From: Bacteroides caccae
GTDB taxonomy: Bacteria > Bacteroidota > Bacteroidia > Bacteroidales > Bacteroidaceae
Direction of reading: 5' to 3'
DNA length: 64,000 nt
NCBI RefSeq assembly: GCF_002222615.2
Contig: NZ_CP022412.2
Span: 1,178,001 to 1,242,000 of the forward strand
Part shown: positions 28,589 through 38,895 of the stretch, piece after piece
Layout of the letters: each line of letters starts with the position of its first letter
Position numbering within the stretch: the stretch's first letter is position 1
Made by a program: the position numbers and the translations under genes
Notes under the pieces: model-generated
What the model was told of the DNA's origin: nothing
The model's database searches: none
What the model saw: only the letters and a program-made list of their open reading frames with translations

Positions 28589-29934
28589 CGATGAATGCGG
28601 AACAACAATATATAGAACTCTTCTCGCAGACGGAAGCTATGATCTGCAAACATAGCGCTGAAGTGCTGAATGCGCCTCGTGCTGCTGCCTTTGCCGATTT
28701 TGAGCGAATCGGATTCCCGACCCGCAAAATGGAGAAGTACAAATATACGGATGTAAGCAAGTATTTTGAACCGGACTTTGGTTTGAACCTGAATCGCCTG
28801 GCTATTCCGGTCAATCCGTATGAAGTGTTCAAGTGCGATGTGCCGAATATGAGCACTGCCCTGTATTTTGTGGTGAATGACGCTTTCTATGACAAGGCCC
28901 TTCCCAAAAGTCATTTGCCGGAAGGCGTGATATTTGGCAGCTTGAAAGAGGTGGCCAGGCAACATCCCGAATTGGTGAAGAAGTATTACGGCAAACTGGC
29001 GGATACTTCAAAAGATGGTGTGACCGCCTTTAATACGACTTTTGCGCAAGATGGCGTAATTTTCTATGTGCCGAAGAATGTAGTAGTGGAAAAACCTATC
29101 CAGTTGGTGAATATTCTTCGTGCAGATGTCAATTTCATGGTGAACCGCCGTGTGTTGATTATTCTGGAAGATGGTGCACAAGCCCGTCTCCTGATTTGTG
29201 ATCATGCTATGGATAATGTGAACTTCCTTGCAACACAGGTAATAGAAGTCTTTGCAGGAGAGAATACGGTGTTTGATTTGTATGAGTTGGAAGAAACACA
29301 TACAAGTACTGTCCGTATTAGTAATTTATATGTAAAGCAGGAAGCAAACAGTAACGTTTTGCTGAATGGTATGACTTTGCATAATGGCACTACCCGTAAT
29401 ACTACGGAGGTATTGCTGGCAGGAGAAGGAGCTGAAATTAATCTTTGCGGAATGGCGATTGCTGATAAGAACCAGCATATAGATAATAATACAAGTATTG
29501 ATCACGCGGTTCCGAATTGTACAAGTAATGAATTATTCAAATATGTACTCGATGATCAGTCGATAGGTGCATTTGCCGGATTAGTGCTGGTACGTCCTGA
29601 CGCCCAACATACAAATTCTCAACAGACAAACCGTAATCTTTGCGCTACACGTGATGCTAGAATGTACACGCAGCCGCAGTTGGAGATTTATGCGGACGAT
29701 GTGAAATGTTCGCATGGAGCAACGGTGGGACAGCTTGATGAGAATGCATTGTTTTATATGCGTTCCCGTGGAATCAACGAGAAAGAAGCTCGTCTGCTTC
29801 TGATGTTTGCGTTTGTCAACGAAGTGATTGATACCATTCGTCTGGATGCGCTGAAAGATCGCTTGCATCTGTTGGTTGAGAAACGTTTCCGTGGTGAGTT
29901 GAACAGATGTCAGGGTTGTGCGATTTGTAAATGA
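28585..29934 (+). CDS. sufD: Fe-S assembly protein SufD
   Basis: 449 residues, SufB-like beta-helix protein: [38 protein letters not shown] and the C-terminal GCAICK. Partner of SufB in the scaffold. Start is ATG 28585, overlapping the sufC stop (ATGA), or ATG 28591, which has the AGGAG at a better distance of seven bases; the difference is two residues. Confidence 0.94.
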   Translation: MTMNAEQQYIELFSQTEAMICKHSAEVLNAPRAAAFADFERIGFPTRKMEKYKYTDVSKYFEPDFGLNLNRLAIPVNPYEVFKCDVPNMSTALYFVVNDAFYDKALPKSHLPEGVIFGSLKEVARQHPELVKKYYGKLADTSKDGVTAFNTTFAQDGVIFYVPKNVVVEKPIQLVNILRADVNFMVNRRVLIILEDGAQARLLICDHAMDNVNFLATQVIEVFAGENTVFDLYELEETHTSTVRISNLYVKQEANSNVLLNGMTLHNGTTRNTTEVLLAGEGAEINLCGMAIADKNQHIDNNTSIDHAVPNCTSNELFKYVLDDQSIGAFAGLVLVRPDAQHTNSQQTNRNLCATRDARMYTQPQLEIYADDVKCSHGATVGQLDENALFYMRSRGINEKEARLLLMFAFVNEVIDTIRLDALKDRLHLLVEKRFRGELNRCQGCAICK

Positions 29935-29950
29935 GTAATAGCGAATAAAC

Positions 29951-31162
29951 ATGGATATTCAAAAGATACGTGAGGATTTCCCGATATTGAGCCGTACGGT
30001 TTACGGTAAGCCATTGGTTTATTTCGATAATGGTGCAACGACTCAGAAACCCCGTCTGGTGGTTGATGCATTGGTAGATGAGTATTATTCCGTCAATGCA
30101 AATGTGCATCGCGGAGTGCATTATCTTTCACAGCAGGCTACGGAACTGCACGAAGCCTCTCGTGAAACGGTACGTCAGTTTATCAATGCCCGCAGCACGA
30201 GTGAAGTGGTGTTCACACGGGGAACAACAGAAAGCATAAACTTGCTTGTTTCCAGTTTTGGTGACGAGTTTATGCAAGAAGGGGATGAGGTGATCCTTTC
30301 TGTAATGGAACATCATAGTAATATTGTCCCCTGGCAACTTCTGGCTGCTCGTAAAGGTATTGCAATCAAAGTGATTCCGATGAACGACAAAGGCGAACTG
30401 TTGTTGGACGAATACGAAAAATTATTCTCCGAACGCACGAAGATTGTCAGTGTGGTGCATGTGTCGAACGTATTGGGTACGGTGAATCCGGTGAAGGAAA
30501 TGATTGCAACAGCACATGCTCACGGTGTACCCTGTCTGATTGATGCAGCTCAGTCTATCCCTCACATGAAAGTGGACGTACAGGATTTGGATGCCGATTT
30601 TCTCGTGTTCTCCGCTCATAAAATATATGGTCCGACAGGTGTCGGCGTACTTTATGGAAAGGAAGAATGGCTGGACCGCCTTCCGCCTTACCAGGGAGGA
30701 GGAGAGATGATTCAGCATGTCTCTTTTGAAAAAACGACTTTCAATGAACTTCCTTTCAAGTTTGAAGCCGGTACACCTGACTATATCGGAACTACCGGAC
30801 TGGCGAAAGCACTCGATTATGTGAATGGTATCGGTCTGGAGCAAATAGCCGCCCATGAGCATGAACTGACAACTTATGCTCTGCAACGTCTGAAAGAAAT
30901 TCCTACTATGCGTATATTCGGTGAAGCTGCTGACCATGGAGCGGTGATATCCTTCCTTGTCGGCGACATTCATCATTTCGATCTCGGAACTTTACTCGAC
31001 CGCTTAGGTATTGCCGTCCGTACAGGACATCATTGTGCCCAACCTTTGATGCAACGCCTTGGCATAGAGGGGACAGTGCGGGCTTCGTTTGCCATGTACA
31101 ATACGAAATCGGAAATTGATATATTGGTGGCCGGGATTGAACGTGTCAGCAAGATGTTTTAA
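29951..31162 (+). CDS. sufS: Cysteine desulfurase SufS
   Basis: 403 residues, class V aminotransferase fold. PLP lysine in FSAHKIYGPTGVGVLYG, active-site Cys in RTGHHCAQPLM, N-terminal NGATTQKPRLV. It frees sulfur from cysteine for the SufBCD scaffold. Last of the B-C-D-S set; no SufE/SufU-type sulfur acceptor is visible nearby. Strong terminator follows. Confidence 0.95.
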   Translation: MDIQKIREDFPILSRTVYGKPLVYFDNGATTQKPRLVVDALVDEYYSVNANVHRGVHYLSQQATELHEASRETVRQFINARSTSEVVFTRGTTESINLLVSSFGDEFMQEGDEVILSVMEHHSNIVPWQLLAARKGIAIKVIPMNDKGELLLDEYEKLFSERTKIVSVVHVSNVLGTVNPVKEMIATAHAHGVPCLIDAAQSIPHMKVDVQDLDADFLVFSAHKIYGPTGVGVLYGKEEWLDRLPPYQGGGEMIQHVSFEKTTFNELPFKFEAGTPDYIGTTGLAKALDYVNGIGLEQIAAHEHELTTYALQRLKEIPTMRIFGEAADHGAVISFLVGDIHHFDLGTLLDRLGIAVRTGHHCAQPLMQRLGIEGTVRASFAMYNTKSEIDILVAGIERVSKMF

Positions 31163-31169
31163 AGATATG

Positions 31170-31202
31170 AATCGCTATTTCTGTGGAATAGCGATTTTTT
31201 TA
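31170..31202 (+). terminator. Terminator of the suf operon
   Basis: AATCGCTATT, loop, AATAGCGATT and seven or more T residues, eight bases after the sufS stop. Confidence 0.85.
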
Positions 31203-31346
31203 TTCTTTAACTAAAAAAAGAATACCCAAAGTGCAGTGATTTGAGTTTTCTTGCGTCTAATGAGTAAAGAAACAAATATTCATGGAATATCTGGAGGGTC
31301 GTGAGACCATGCTTATATTATAAATTCTCTCTCTTTAACATTAATG

Positions 31347-31390
31347 GCAGCTATATCGTAAATAAATTACGGTATAGCTGCAACTTTTTT
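31347..31390 (+). terminator. Second hairpin plus T-run upstream of the YbjQ gene
   Basis: GCAGCTATA-t-CGTAA, 5-base loop, TTACG-g-TATAGCTGC, then AACTTTTTT. No gene ends here, so it closes either read-through from suf, a leader, or an unannotated small RNA in 31203-31346, where a GGTC-gtga-GACC hairpin is also seen. Confidence 0.6.
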
Positions 31391-31445
31391 AGGACGGTTT
31401 ACGTCTAATATATAGAATTGCAAATAACTTAAAGAGAAAAAGACA

Positions 31446-31772
31446 ATGTTAATAACAACAACTCCCATTATTGAGGGAAAACGAATAGTGAAATATTATG
31501 GAATCGTTTCCGGAGAAACAATCATAGGTGCCAATGTGTTTCGTGACTTGTTTGCAAGTATCCGCGATATTGTAGGAGGGCGTTCCGGAGCGTACGAAGA
31601 AGTATTGCGCAAAGCTAAAGATACCGCTTTGCAGGAAATGCAGGCACAAGCTGCTCAGTTAGGAGCAAATGCCGTGATAGGTGTTGATTTGGATTACGAG
31701 ACAGTAGGAGGTAGTGGCAGTATGCTAATGGTGACTGCTAACGGTACAGCCGTAAAGATTGAGGATGACTGA
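31446..31772 (+). CDS. YbjQ/DUF74-family protein
   Basis: 108 residues, full length for the UPF0145/YbjQ family: [20 protein letters not shown] at the start, [19 protein letters not shown], and [16 protein letters not shown]. Members form pentameric rings and were once proposed to bind heavy metals; actual role unknown. No signal peptide. Stands alone, convergent with the PUL sulfatase. Confidence 0.88.
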   Translation: MLITTTPIIEGKRIVKYYGIVSGETIIGANVFRDLFASIRDIVGGRSGAYEEVLRKAKDTALQEMQAQAAQLGANAVIGVDLDYETVGGSGSMLMVTANGTAVKIEDD

Positions 31773-31791
31773 GATAGGTGGCATTGAAATT

Positions 31792-31837
31792 ATAAATCAT
31801 TATTCATTCCGAATAAGCAGAATGAATAATGATTTAT
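31792..31837. terminator. Bidirectional terminator between ybjQ-like gene and sulfatase
   Basis: Perfect 18-bp arms (31792-31809 and 31820-31837) with a 10-base loop between two convergent genes; A/T-rich on both sides. Confidence 0.75.
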
Positions 31838-31845
31838 TTAAGGCT

Positions 31846-33366
31846 CTAATGAGGCATTTTGAATGAAGCTAGTTCCGGTTCGATATGTTCCTGCTTCATA
31901 ATATCCTCCATTCTTTTCACGATTTCCGGGTGGTATCTGGCAACATCTGTCTGTTCTCTGGGATCAGAATCCAGATCATATAATTGAATTTTCCTGTTTC
32001 CTTTAAAAATATTCAATACAATACCCTTCCATTTGCCCATTCGGACAGCTTTTTGGCCTCCGCTATCGGGAAATTCCCAATATAAGAAATCATGTTTATT
32101 CTGTTTTTTGTCTAGTAATTCCGGCAAAAAGCTGATTCCGTCCGTAGTCGGGCATTCTACTTTTGCAATCTCACAGAAAGTAGGCATAATGTCCCAAAAG
32201 GCACAGATGAGATCACTTTTACTACCGGCTTTTATCTTTTTAGGCCAACTGGCAATCATCGGAACACGAATGCCTCCTTCGCGGAGCGATGCTTTGCCCC
32301 AGCCCCATTCACTTTTGAATGGTTTAGCACTATCGAAAAAGAAAGAATCGCTTCCGCCATTGAAAGTCGGCCCGTTGTCACTGGTAAAAATGATGATGGT
32401 ATTGTCATAGATTCCCAGTTCTTTAAGTTTATTAATAAGTCCCCCGATCTGTTCATCCCAGTAGCTGATCATGGCAGCATAGGTTGCGCGAGGATAACGG
32501 CAGGGAAAATAATCTTTATTGCCTGTGTATGGTTTTTCATCTCCAAACTTGTTCACATAATGCTTTACCCATTTTTCCGGTGCTTGTAAGGGAACATGGG
32601 GAAGGGGCGTCGTCCAGAATAAGACGAAAGGGTTATCTTTAGTAAGGTCGATAAAGTTGAGTATTTCTTTGTACATCAGGTCCGGTGCATACTCATTGAG
32701 AGTATATTTCGCATAGCTTTTTTCTTCGTATGGGTCTGCACCTTTATCCAGTTTGGTGTGGGGGACTACCAATGGATTATTCAGATATTCCCGATGTTCG
32801 TTTCTATATAAAAATGGAGGGTAGTAGGTATGAGCTTCTCTTTGGCAATTATATCCGTAGAAAAAGTCAAATCCCATTTTGTTTGGGGTACTGGCAGAAC
32901 CGGGATACCCCAATCCCCATTTTCCGATACAGGCCGTTGTGTAGCCGGCTTGCTTCATGACTGCCGGAATCATTACCGTTTCTGCCGGAACGGGGCGTTG
33001 GCCTTCCAGGGTCGAATCAGCTAATACAGCTTTATGATTCCAAACATCTCCACGTGAAGCCATTTCGTCATTCCCCCGTATATAGGCGTGCCCGGTATGT
33101 AATCCGGTAAAGAGGACACAGCGCGATGGAGCTGACACTGCTGTCCCGGAGTAATGGTTGCTGAATGTCATTCCTTCTTGTGATAACCGGTCGATATTAG
33201 GAGTTTCAATTAACTGCTGGCCATAACAACCTAATTCCGATATACCCAGATCATCTGCAAGAATATAGATAATATTGGGCTTTTTCTTATTAGCTCCATT
33301 CTCTTCCGCAAAGGAAGAGAGTGGAGCTAATAGAGCAAGTCCAATCATAAGTTGATTGTTCTTCAT
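31846..33366 (-). CDS. Secreted sulfatase of the PUL
   Basis: 506 residues. N-terminal signal peptide (about 1-20), then the sulfatase N-terminal metal site NIIYILADDLGISELGCYG and the formylglycine motif S-A-P-S-R (VSAPSRCVLFTG, about residue 80). The modified residue is Ser, so activation needs the radical SAM maturase (anSME), the only route in anaerobic Bacteroides. IFTSDNGPTFNGGSD supplies further metal ligands. Removes sulfate from host or dietary glycans; subfamily not assigned. Eight bases after susD, last gene of the sigma-FecR-susC-susD transcript. Confidence 0.9.
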   Translation of the reverse strand: MKNNQLMIGLALLAPLSSFAEENGANKKKPNIIYILADDLGISELGCYGQQLIETPNIDRLSQEGMTFSNHYSGTAVSAPSRCVLFTGLHTGHAYIRGNDEMASRGDVWNHKAVLADSTLEGQRPVPAETVMIPAVMKQAGYTTACIGKWGLGYPGSASTPNKMGFDFFYGYNCQREAHTYYPPFLYRNEHREYLNNPLVVPHTKLDKGADPYEEKSYAKYTLNEYAPDLMYKEILNFIDLTKDNPFVLFWTTPLPHVPLQAPEKWVKHYVNKFGDEKPYTGNKDYFPCRYPRATYAAMISYWDEQIGGLINKLKELGIYDNTIIIFTSDNGPTFNGGSDSFFFDSAKPFKSEWGWGKASLREGGIRVPMIASWPKKIKAGSKSDLICAFWDIMPTFCEIAKVECPTTDGISFLPELLDKKQNKHDFLYWEFPDSGGQKAVRMGKWKGIVLNIFKGNRKIQLYDLDSDPREQTDVARYHPEIVKRMEDIMKQEHIEPELASFKMPH

Positions 33367-33374
33367 GGTGAATA

Positions 33375-35324
33375 TTAATAGAATGGATTTTGAATGATTT
33401 GCGGAGTCTTTTCCAGTTCACTGGCACTGATTGGCAACAGATATTGTGATTTATAGAAATGATTCGTTAATGTCATGTTGGGTTGTGGAGCTTTAAAGAA
33501 TTCCTCTACACTGGCTCCTTCAATATTCCAGCACAAGAAAGGTTCATCCAGTTTTTCCGCTATTTTCCAACGTCTCAAATCCCAAAAACGTTGTCCTTCC
33601 AGATAGAATTCTATTTGTCGTTCCTGGCGGACAAATTGGCGTAAAGTTTCCTGTTCATTTTCTTTTCCTTTCCATTCATCATTTGCATATTTCTGAATAG
33701 ACTCATCTACTCCCGGGATGCCTGCGCGTTTCCTTACTTTATCCATATATTCTTTAGCGATCTTGAGATTATTGCTTCCCCCAATCTCGATCAAGGCTTC
33801 GGCATAATTCAAGTACAGTTCCGCCAGCCGGAATGTGGGGAATGGATATTTGATAATGGCATTAGTAAATCCGGGATGTGTGAATTTCTTGTTAAGATAT
33901 CCTGTTACCGAATAGTGCACCGTCATATCTTTTTTGAAACCATGTGCTCCATTGAACAACATTCTTAATCCGCCGGGTACATAAGATTTGTTCAAAGGAA
34001 GTGCTTCTGCATTATATCGTGCTATTTCGTAGTTACCGTTATGGAATCCTATCCATGAATAGAAACGTGGTTCACGGTTAAAATGTAGTTTGATAGAGCG
34101 GTCATTCGGTCTGTCTTCATAATTATTCCCGTCAAAGTTTGCAGGTAGATAAGCTATTTGATAACGGTTAGGATAGTCATAGGTCTTGTCTTTATCGATA
34201 GGTAATCCATGCTCTGTATAAAAGAGTTCGACCATCTGCAAGGTAGGTGCAGTAGAGTTAGTCTGCGTGTACGGGATCTGTTTTGTCTGTCTGACTGACG
34301 AACGAATTTGTACACCGTATGTTGATTCGCCTCGATTATCTCCCCAGATGATTTCACATAGGTTCTGGTTGTCAATCGTACAATATCTGACTCTGCGCTG
34401 AGCTTTTCCGCTTTCGGTCTGGTCTGTGAATCCCGGTTTTTCTTGGGTTGGAGCTCCGGCTTCAACATCTCCGTATAGTTTGTAGCCTGCTTTTTCCGCA
34501 TTCTGAATAGCATCCAATGTCACTTCCGCACACTTCTCCCATTTCTTGACGTCGTATGTCTGTGAAATTAGATGTTTCCCATTTTCGTCAACGAAGTTAC
34601 TGTAAAACTCACTGTTTCCGTTGAATAAAGGTGAGGCAGCGTATAAGTGTACACGGGAGCGGAGAGCGCGTGCTACATGTTTGGTTGCCCGTCCGAAATA
34701 CATCGGATTATGAGCTTCAACCAGCCCCGGCATTGCTTCATCAAGCATTTGATCAATAAAAGCTACTACTTCATCGTAAGAACTTCGTGCCGGTAATTCG
34801 GATAATTTGGTATCCAAATCATATTTCTTCCTGATGATGAGAGTGGGACCGAATGCCTGCAAAGAACAGAAATGATAATAAGCAATTAGAAACTTAGCTT
34901 CTGCTCTATATATTTCCCTATCGGCTTCAGTATAAACTTGGGCTTTATCCAGAATATCCAGAAATTCATAGCATTGGCGGACCCCTTTCCATGTCGGCCA
35001 CCAACGGTGGGAAACGATTGAATTGTTAGTCGGGTTATAAAGCCCCATTGTGAACAACTGTTCCGGTTCGTTGGCTTTATAATAAGTAGTTACTTCTCCT
35101 CCGGTCAGTAATGCTGTCGGATACCAGCTTTGGTACGGCTGTGAATCTTGAGAAGTGCGGTTCATCGGCATATAAGTATAACACGAATAGAGAAATCCTT
35201 CGGTTTTGGACGGAGTGTTGTAAGAGTCTTCCAGTTTGGCACGTTCATCCGGCATTATATCCAGATAATTGCATCCGCTTGTTAAGATGCATAATACAAT
35301 GATGTAAATATATCTCAGTTTCAT
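33375..35324 (-). CDS. SusD/RagB-family surface glycan-binding lipoprotein
   Basis: 649 residues, lipoprotein signal with lipobox TSGC (Cys about residue 18). The TPR-like SusD fold is indicated by EAKFLIAYYHFCSLQAFGPT in the N-terminal half and the C-terminal LAELYLNYAEALIEIGG and VRQERQIEFYLEGQRFWDLR blocks, which are family hallmarks. It caps the partner SusC and binds the imported glycan or glycopeptide at the cell surface. 17 bases downstream of susC. Confidence 0.95.
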   Translation of the reverse strand: MKLRYIYIIVLCILTSGCNYLDIMPDERAKLEDSYNTPSKTEGFLYSCYTYMPMNRTSQDSQPYQSWYPTALLTGGEVTTYYKANEPEQLFTMGLYNPTNNSIVSHRWWPTWKGVRQCYEFLDILDKAQVYTEADREIYRAEAKFLIAYYHFCSLQAFGPTLIIRKKYDLDTKLSELPARSSYDEVVAFIDQMLDEAMPGLVEAHNPMYFGRATKHVARALRSRVHLYAASPLFNGNSEFYSNFVDENGKHLISQTYDVKKWEKCAEVTLDAIQNAEKAGYKLYGDVEAGAPTQEKPGFTDQTESGKAQRRVRYCTIDNQNLCEIIWGDNRGESTYGVQIRSSVRQTKQIPYTQTNSTAPTLQMVELFYTEHGLPIDKDKTYDYPNRYQIAYLPANFDGNNYEDRPNDRSIKLHFNREPRFYSWIGFHNGNYEIARYNAEALPLNKSYVPGGLRMLFNGAHGFKKDMTVHYSVTGYLNKKFTHPGFTNAIIKYPFPTFRLAELYLNYAEALIEIGGSNNLKIAKEYMDKVRKRAGIPGVDESIQKYANDEWKGKENEQETLRQFVRQERQIEFYLEGQRFWDLRRWKIAEKLDEPFLCWNIEGASVEEFFKAPQPNMTLTNHFYKSQYLLPISASELEKTPQIIQNPFY

Positions 35325-35341
35325 ATTTTATTATATATTTA

Positions 35342-38300
35342 TCAGTTAATAGTCATCTGAAAACCAACATTAAATGTTCTTTGAGTAGGATAGGACATAC
35401 CGGAGCCACCTCCCATTTCTGGATCCCATAATTTGAATTTAGAGAATGTTAGCAGGTTGTTGCCGCTGACATAAATTCTCATATTCTTGAAATTATATCC
35501 TATTTCCGCATTCTTGAGCTTTAAAAAAGCGGCGTTTCTCAGCCAGAATGTTGAATTCTGGTTATTATTTGTGTTATATGCCGTCGTGAGTCTGGGGTAT
35601 GATGCATTGGGATTAGGATTATCTGTTGTCCAGCATCCATCTGCTACGTAATCTAATATACCTCTTTTGGCGGTATTGTTATCGTTGGTGAAAGGATGGA
35701 ATCCGCTCATCATTAATGATACGCGTCCGGTTCCCTGAAAGAATAAAGAGAAGTCCAGATTTTTGTATTTAATGGAAGGGCCGAAACCATATACAATTTC
35801 CGGTACACTGGGATAACCTAAGGCAACTTTGTCATATTCATTGATTGCATTGTCCGTACCTCCTAATGCATTCGGAATATCTTTGTACTTAATATCACCG
35901 GGCATTAACGGCAGATTGGCAAATTGTTGCGGCAAACTATTGTTAATCATATTTTCGTCGGTAAATAATCCGTCCGCTACATATCCGAAGATTGTATTGA
36001 GTGAATGGCCGACTTTCAGACGGTTGGGATATAAGCTGAATTCCGGCTCATCCATTTCAAGTATTTTATTATGAGCAAAGGTGAACGTTCCCTTGAAAGA
36101 GACAAACAAGTCTTTGTTAATCTGGTTGTTGTAGTCTACACTGGTATCTATTCCCCAGTTACGCATCTTTCCGAGATTTCCTTGAACTGTAACATTACCA
36201 AGTCCCATGAGTGTCGGAATTGTTCCACGATCCATAAAGATTTCCTTTCTCACTTCTTTGAAAATGTCGGCAGAGAAACTGAATCCTTTCAATATTCTCA
36301 CATCAATACCGGCATTCCATTTCTCACCAACCTCCCATGTCAGGTTCGGATTGGCATATCTTTTCCATACAGGACCGGAGTTGGTGTGTGTCTGGTTACC
36401 GGTCCCGGTTGTGAATCCGGCTCCGGAGTTAGTAAGGTTCTCAAGGAACGTAAAACGTCCGGCTCCTGTCTGGTCATTACCGACAAGCCCCCACGATGCT
36501 CTTATTTTAAATTGCGGGATGATGTTTCTGAGCGGTTCCCAGAATTTCTCTTCAGACAGATTGTATCCGATTGCTACTGAAGGGAAGAAACCGAACTTCT
36601 TATTCTTCGGGAAGTTTTCAGAACCATTGTAGCCAAAGTTGAACTCGGCTAAGTACCTGCCGGCAAATCCGTAAGATAAACGTCCTGCTATACCTTGTTT
36701 CCTTCTAGGTAAGGATGTCAGCAAGTCCGAAGGGTTGTTAACGTCATTCTGTTCTTGATTATATAGGAACATGACATTGACTTTGTGCACGTCATTGAAT
36801 GTTCTGTTATAATCCAGGCTGGCTTGTAGATATAATCTACGGTTACCGCTATTGGAACCTCCGGTTTTAAGCTCGGTACTTTGTTCGTTGCCGATGATGT
36901 TTAAGTCGTATGTATCTTCTTGTGGATTATACATGGAAGTCTCATATTGGTTGACGTTGCAATAACGATACACTTTAGAATATGAATAGTTGTAATATGA
37001 AACAATAGCATTCAGTTTCAGTCCTTTCATAATCATCTTCAAGTCCTGATTAAAACGCAGGTTGGCTGTTACACTTGTAGAGTACGTGGAACTATAACCG
37101 GATACAAAATCGGCGACAGGATTGACATAACTTCCGTTCGGAGCACCAGATCTTCCTCCCCAACGGATGTGAGTGTCATCTTCCTGGCCGGGGAAACGGA
37201 TCGGAAAGTCTACCGGATTTGCATTGAGTGCACTTGAGAATACGCTTCCGGCACTACTATAAGGCCCGCTCCAGTCTCGTACCGACACATTTAGTCCTAG
37301 CGATATTTTAGTTGTATTGGTTGCCTTGATATTCAGATTATTGACAAAATCATAGTTGTAGACATTGATATTGTTGTTGAAGGAGTAGAAGTCTTTACTG
37401 AGTGATTTAAGATTACCGTCGCTGTGCTTGACGCTTGCACTCATAAAATAATCTACCCGGCTGCTTCCGCCACGGATATTAAAGTTGAACCGTTCGGCAA
37501 AAGTGTTTTTCTTGAACATCTCGTTGTACCAATCGATGTTGGGATACATATAAGGATTGACACCGTCTATTGTAGCATTAATCTTTTCGTCCGAATAGAT
37601 ATCGGTAGTCTCGGGAGTACGTGTCTGTGCCTCATTGTATAATCTCATATAAGTGATACCGTCTACCATTTTAGGAACATTTGTCAACTGTGATATAGCC
37701 CCTTCCACTCTAAAGTTAATGATCGGCTTTTTCAGATTTTCCCCATTCTTTGTCGTGACTACCATCACTCCGTTAGCTCCTCTTGTTCCATAGAGTGCTG
37801 TTGCCGTTGCATCTTTTAGTATTGAGAAGCTTTCAATTACTTCAGGATCGAGATTGTTCAGTTGGGTTGCGTCAATTTCCACACCGTCCAGGATGATGAG
37901 AGGATCAGTTGCGCCACTGAATGTAGAAGCACCACGAATCCAGAAACTGGCGCCGTCTGCTCCCGGTTCGCCACTTCGTTGTACGGCGATAACTCCTGAT
38001 AAACGTCCCGCAAAAGAAGAAGATAAACGTGAGGAAGGTACTCTTAGCTGTTCCGGGCGTATCTGTTGGATAGCTCCGACAAGACTTTCCTTTTTCTGCC
38101 CGATACCAAAGGCTGTGACTACAACCTCATCCAATGCCTTAGTGTCTTCTTCCAGTTGGATGTTGAGTATACTCTTCTTCCCGACTTTCACTTCTTGGGT
38201 GATATATCCCATAAATGAGACTATCAGGACCGGATTTTCTTCCTCAAGTTCAAGCTTGTAGAAACCTTCAATGTCCGTCAGAGCACCTGTCGTGCTGTCT

Positions 38301-38758
38301 TTAATTTTAATAGTTGCCCCGGTGATCGGTTGTTCGTCCTTATCCAATACAAATCCTTGTATTGTTTTTCTTTTAGAACTTTGCGGTTGAACTTTCTTTT
38401 GAGCTACTTTTTTGAGTGTAATCTGCCTGTTGTCTATTGTATATTCTACCGACATACCTTTAAATAGTTTGTCGAGTACCGGACGAATTGGTTGGTTCGT
38501 TACTTTAATAGATACCTTGCGGTTGGGATTAATGGTTTCTCCGTAATAGACGAAGATAAATTCGCTATTTTTCTCAATATGGCTCAGTACTTGTTTTAGA
38601 GGTACATTCTCGAAACTGAATGTGAATGTTTTTTCCTCTACATAGTTAGAGACGTCTTCTGCATAGACAGATAAGAAAGATGATAAAAAAATTGCCAGTA
38701 CAAACAGGAATTTGTATCTTTTAACACTCCTGCTTGTAGTAAATTTACAGTTTTCCAT
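35342..38758 (-). CDS. SusC/RagA-family TonB-dependent transducer with STN domain
   Basis: 1138 residues. After a signal peptide (about 1-33) comes an STN secretin/TonB short N-terminal domain (about 45-115, FSFENVPLKQVLSHIEKN), a carboxypeptidase-regulatory-like domain (about 133-210, GFVLDKDEQPITGATIKI), the plug from LDEVVVTAFGIGQKKE, and a 22-strand barrel ending in FNVGFQMTIN. The STN domain signals occupancy to the FecR anti-sigma factor encoded upstream, so this is both importer and sensor. A plus-strand sRNA candidate lies opposite its leader. Confidence 0.96.
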   Translation of the reverse strand: MENCKFTTSRSVKRYKFLFVLAIFLSSFLSVYAEDVSNYVEEKTFTFSFENVPLKQVLSHIEKNSEFIFVYYGETINPNRKVSIKVTNQPIRPVLDKLFKGMSVEYTIDNRQITLKKVAQKKVQPQSSKRKTIQGFVLDKDEQPITGATIKIKDSTTGALTDIEGFYKLELEEENPVLIVSFMGYITQEVKVGKKSILNIQLEEDTKALDEVVVTAFGIGQKKESLVGAIQQIRPEQLRVPSSRLSSSFAGRLSGVIAVQRSGEPGADGASFWIRGASTFSGATDPLIILDGVEIDATQLNNLDPEVIESFSILKDATATALYGTRGANGVMVVTTKNGENLKKPIINFRVEGAISQLTNVPKMVDGITYMRLYNEAQTRTPETTDIYSDEKINATIDGVNPYMYPNIDWYNEMFKKNTFAERFNFNIRGGSSRVDYFMSASVKHSDGNLKSLSKDFYSFNNNINVYNYDFVNNLNIKATNTTKISLGLNVSVRDWSGPYSSAGSVFSSALNANPVDFPIRFPGQEDDTHIRWGGRSGAPNGSYVNPVADFVSGYSSTYSTSVTANLRFNQDLKMIMKGLKLNAIVSYYNYSYSKVYRYCNVNQYETSMYNPQEDTYDLNIIGNEQSTELKTGGSNSGNRRLYLQASLDYNRTFNDVHKVNVMFLYNQEQNDVNNPSDLLTSLPRRKQGIAGRLSYGFAGRYLAEFNFGYNGSENFPKNKKFGFFPSVAIGYNLSEEKFWEPLRNIIPQFKIRASWGLVGNDQTGAGRFTFLENLTNSGAGFTTGTGNQTHTNSGPVWKRYANPNLTWEVGEKWNAGIDVRILKGFSFSADIFKEVRKEIFMDRGTIPTLMGLGNVTVQGNLGKMRNWGIDTSVDYNNQINKDLFVSFKGTFTFAHNKILEMDEPEFSLYPNRLKVGHSLNTIFGYVADGLFTDENMINNSLPQQFANLPLMPGDIKYKDIPNALGGTDNAINEYDKVALGYPSVPEIVYGFGPSIKYKNLDFSLFFQGTGRVSLMMSGFHPFTNDNNTAKRGILDYVADGCWTTDNPNPNASYPRLTTAYNTNNNQNSTFWLRNAAFLKLKNAEIGYNFKNMRIYVSGNNLLTFSKFKLWDPEMGGGSGMSYPTQRTFNVGFQMTIN

Positions 38759-38765
38759 AATTTTG
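38734..38765 (+). promoter_or_regulatory. Antisense promoter at the 5' end of susC
   Basis: On the strand opposite susC, TAATTTTG (38758-38765) is a full -7 match, with TTG (38734-38736) about 21 bases upstream. No protein gene follows on this strand. Confidence 0.5.
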
Positions 38766-38770
38766 TAATT

Positions 38771-38848
38771 TTAAGAACGCTACTTAATGTTGATAGGTAA
38801 TGTTTTTAGCTAATCCGAATAATACTACGAATATTATTCGGATTTTTC
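38771..38848 (+). ncRNA. Candidate DonS-like cis-antisense sRNA of the PUL
   Basis: Region between the antisense -7 box and a perfect 13-bp hairpin (arms 38812-38824 and 38832-38844, 7-base loop) followed by five T residues. Predicted transcript is about 75-80 nt and fully complementary to the susC mRNA leader. In B. fragilis the known sRNA DonS has this size and position beside an ECF-controlled PUL and represses the susC homologue. Identification here rests on layout only. Confidence 0.45.
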
Positions 38849-38895
38849 GTGTGTTTTCATATCATAGGCATATTCGATGTTTTTAAGATTAATAA

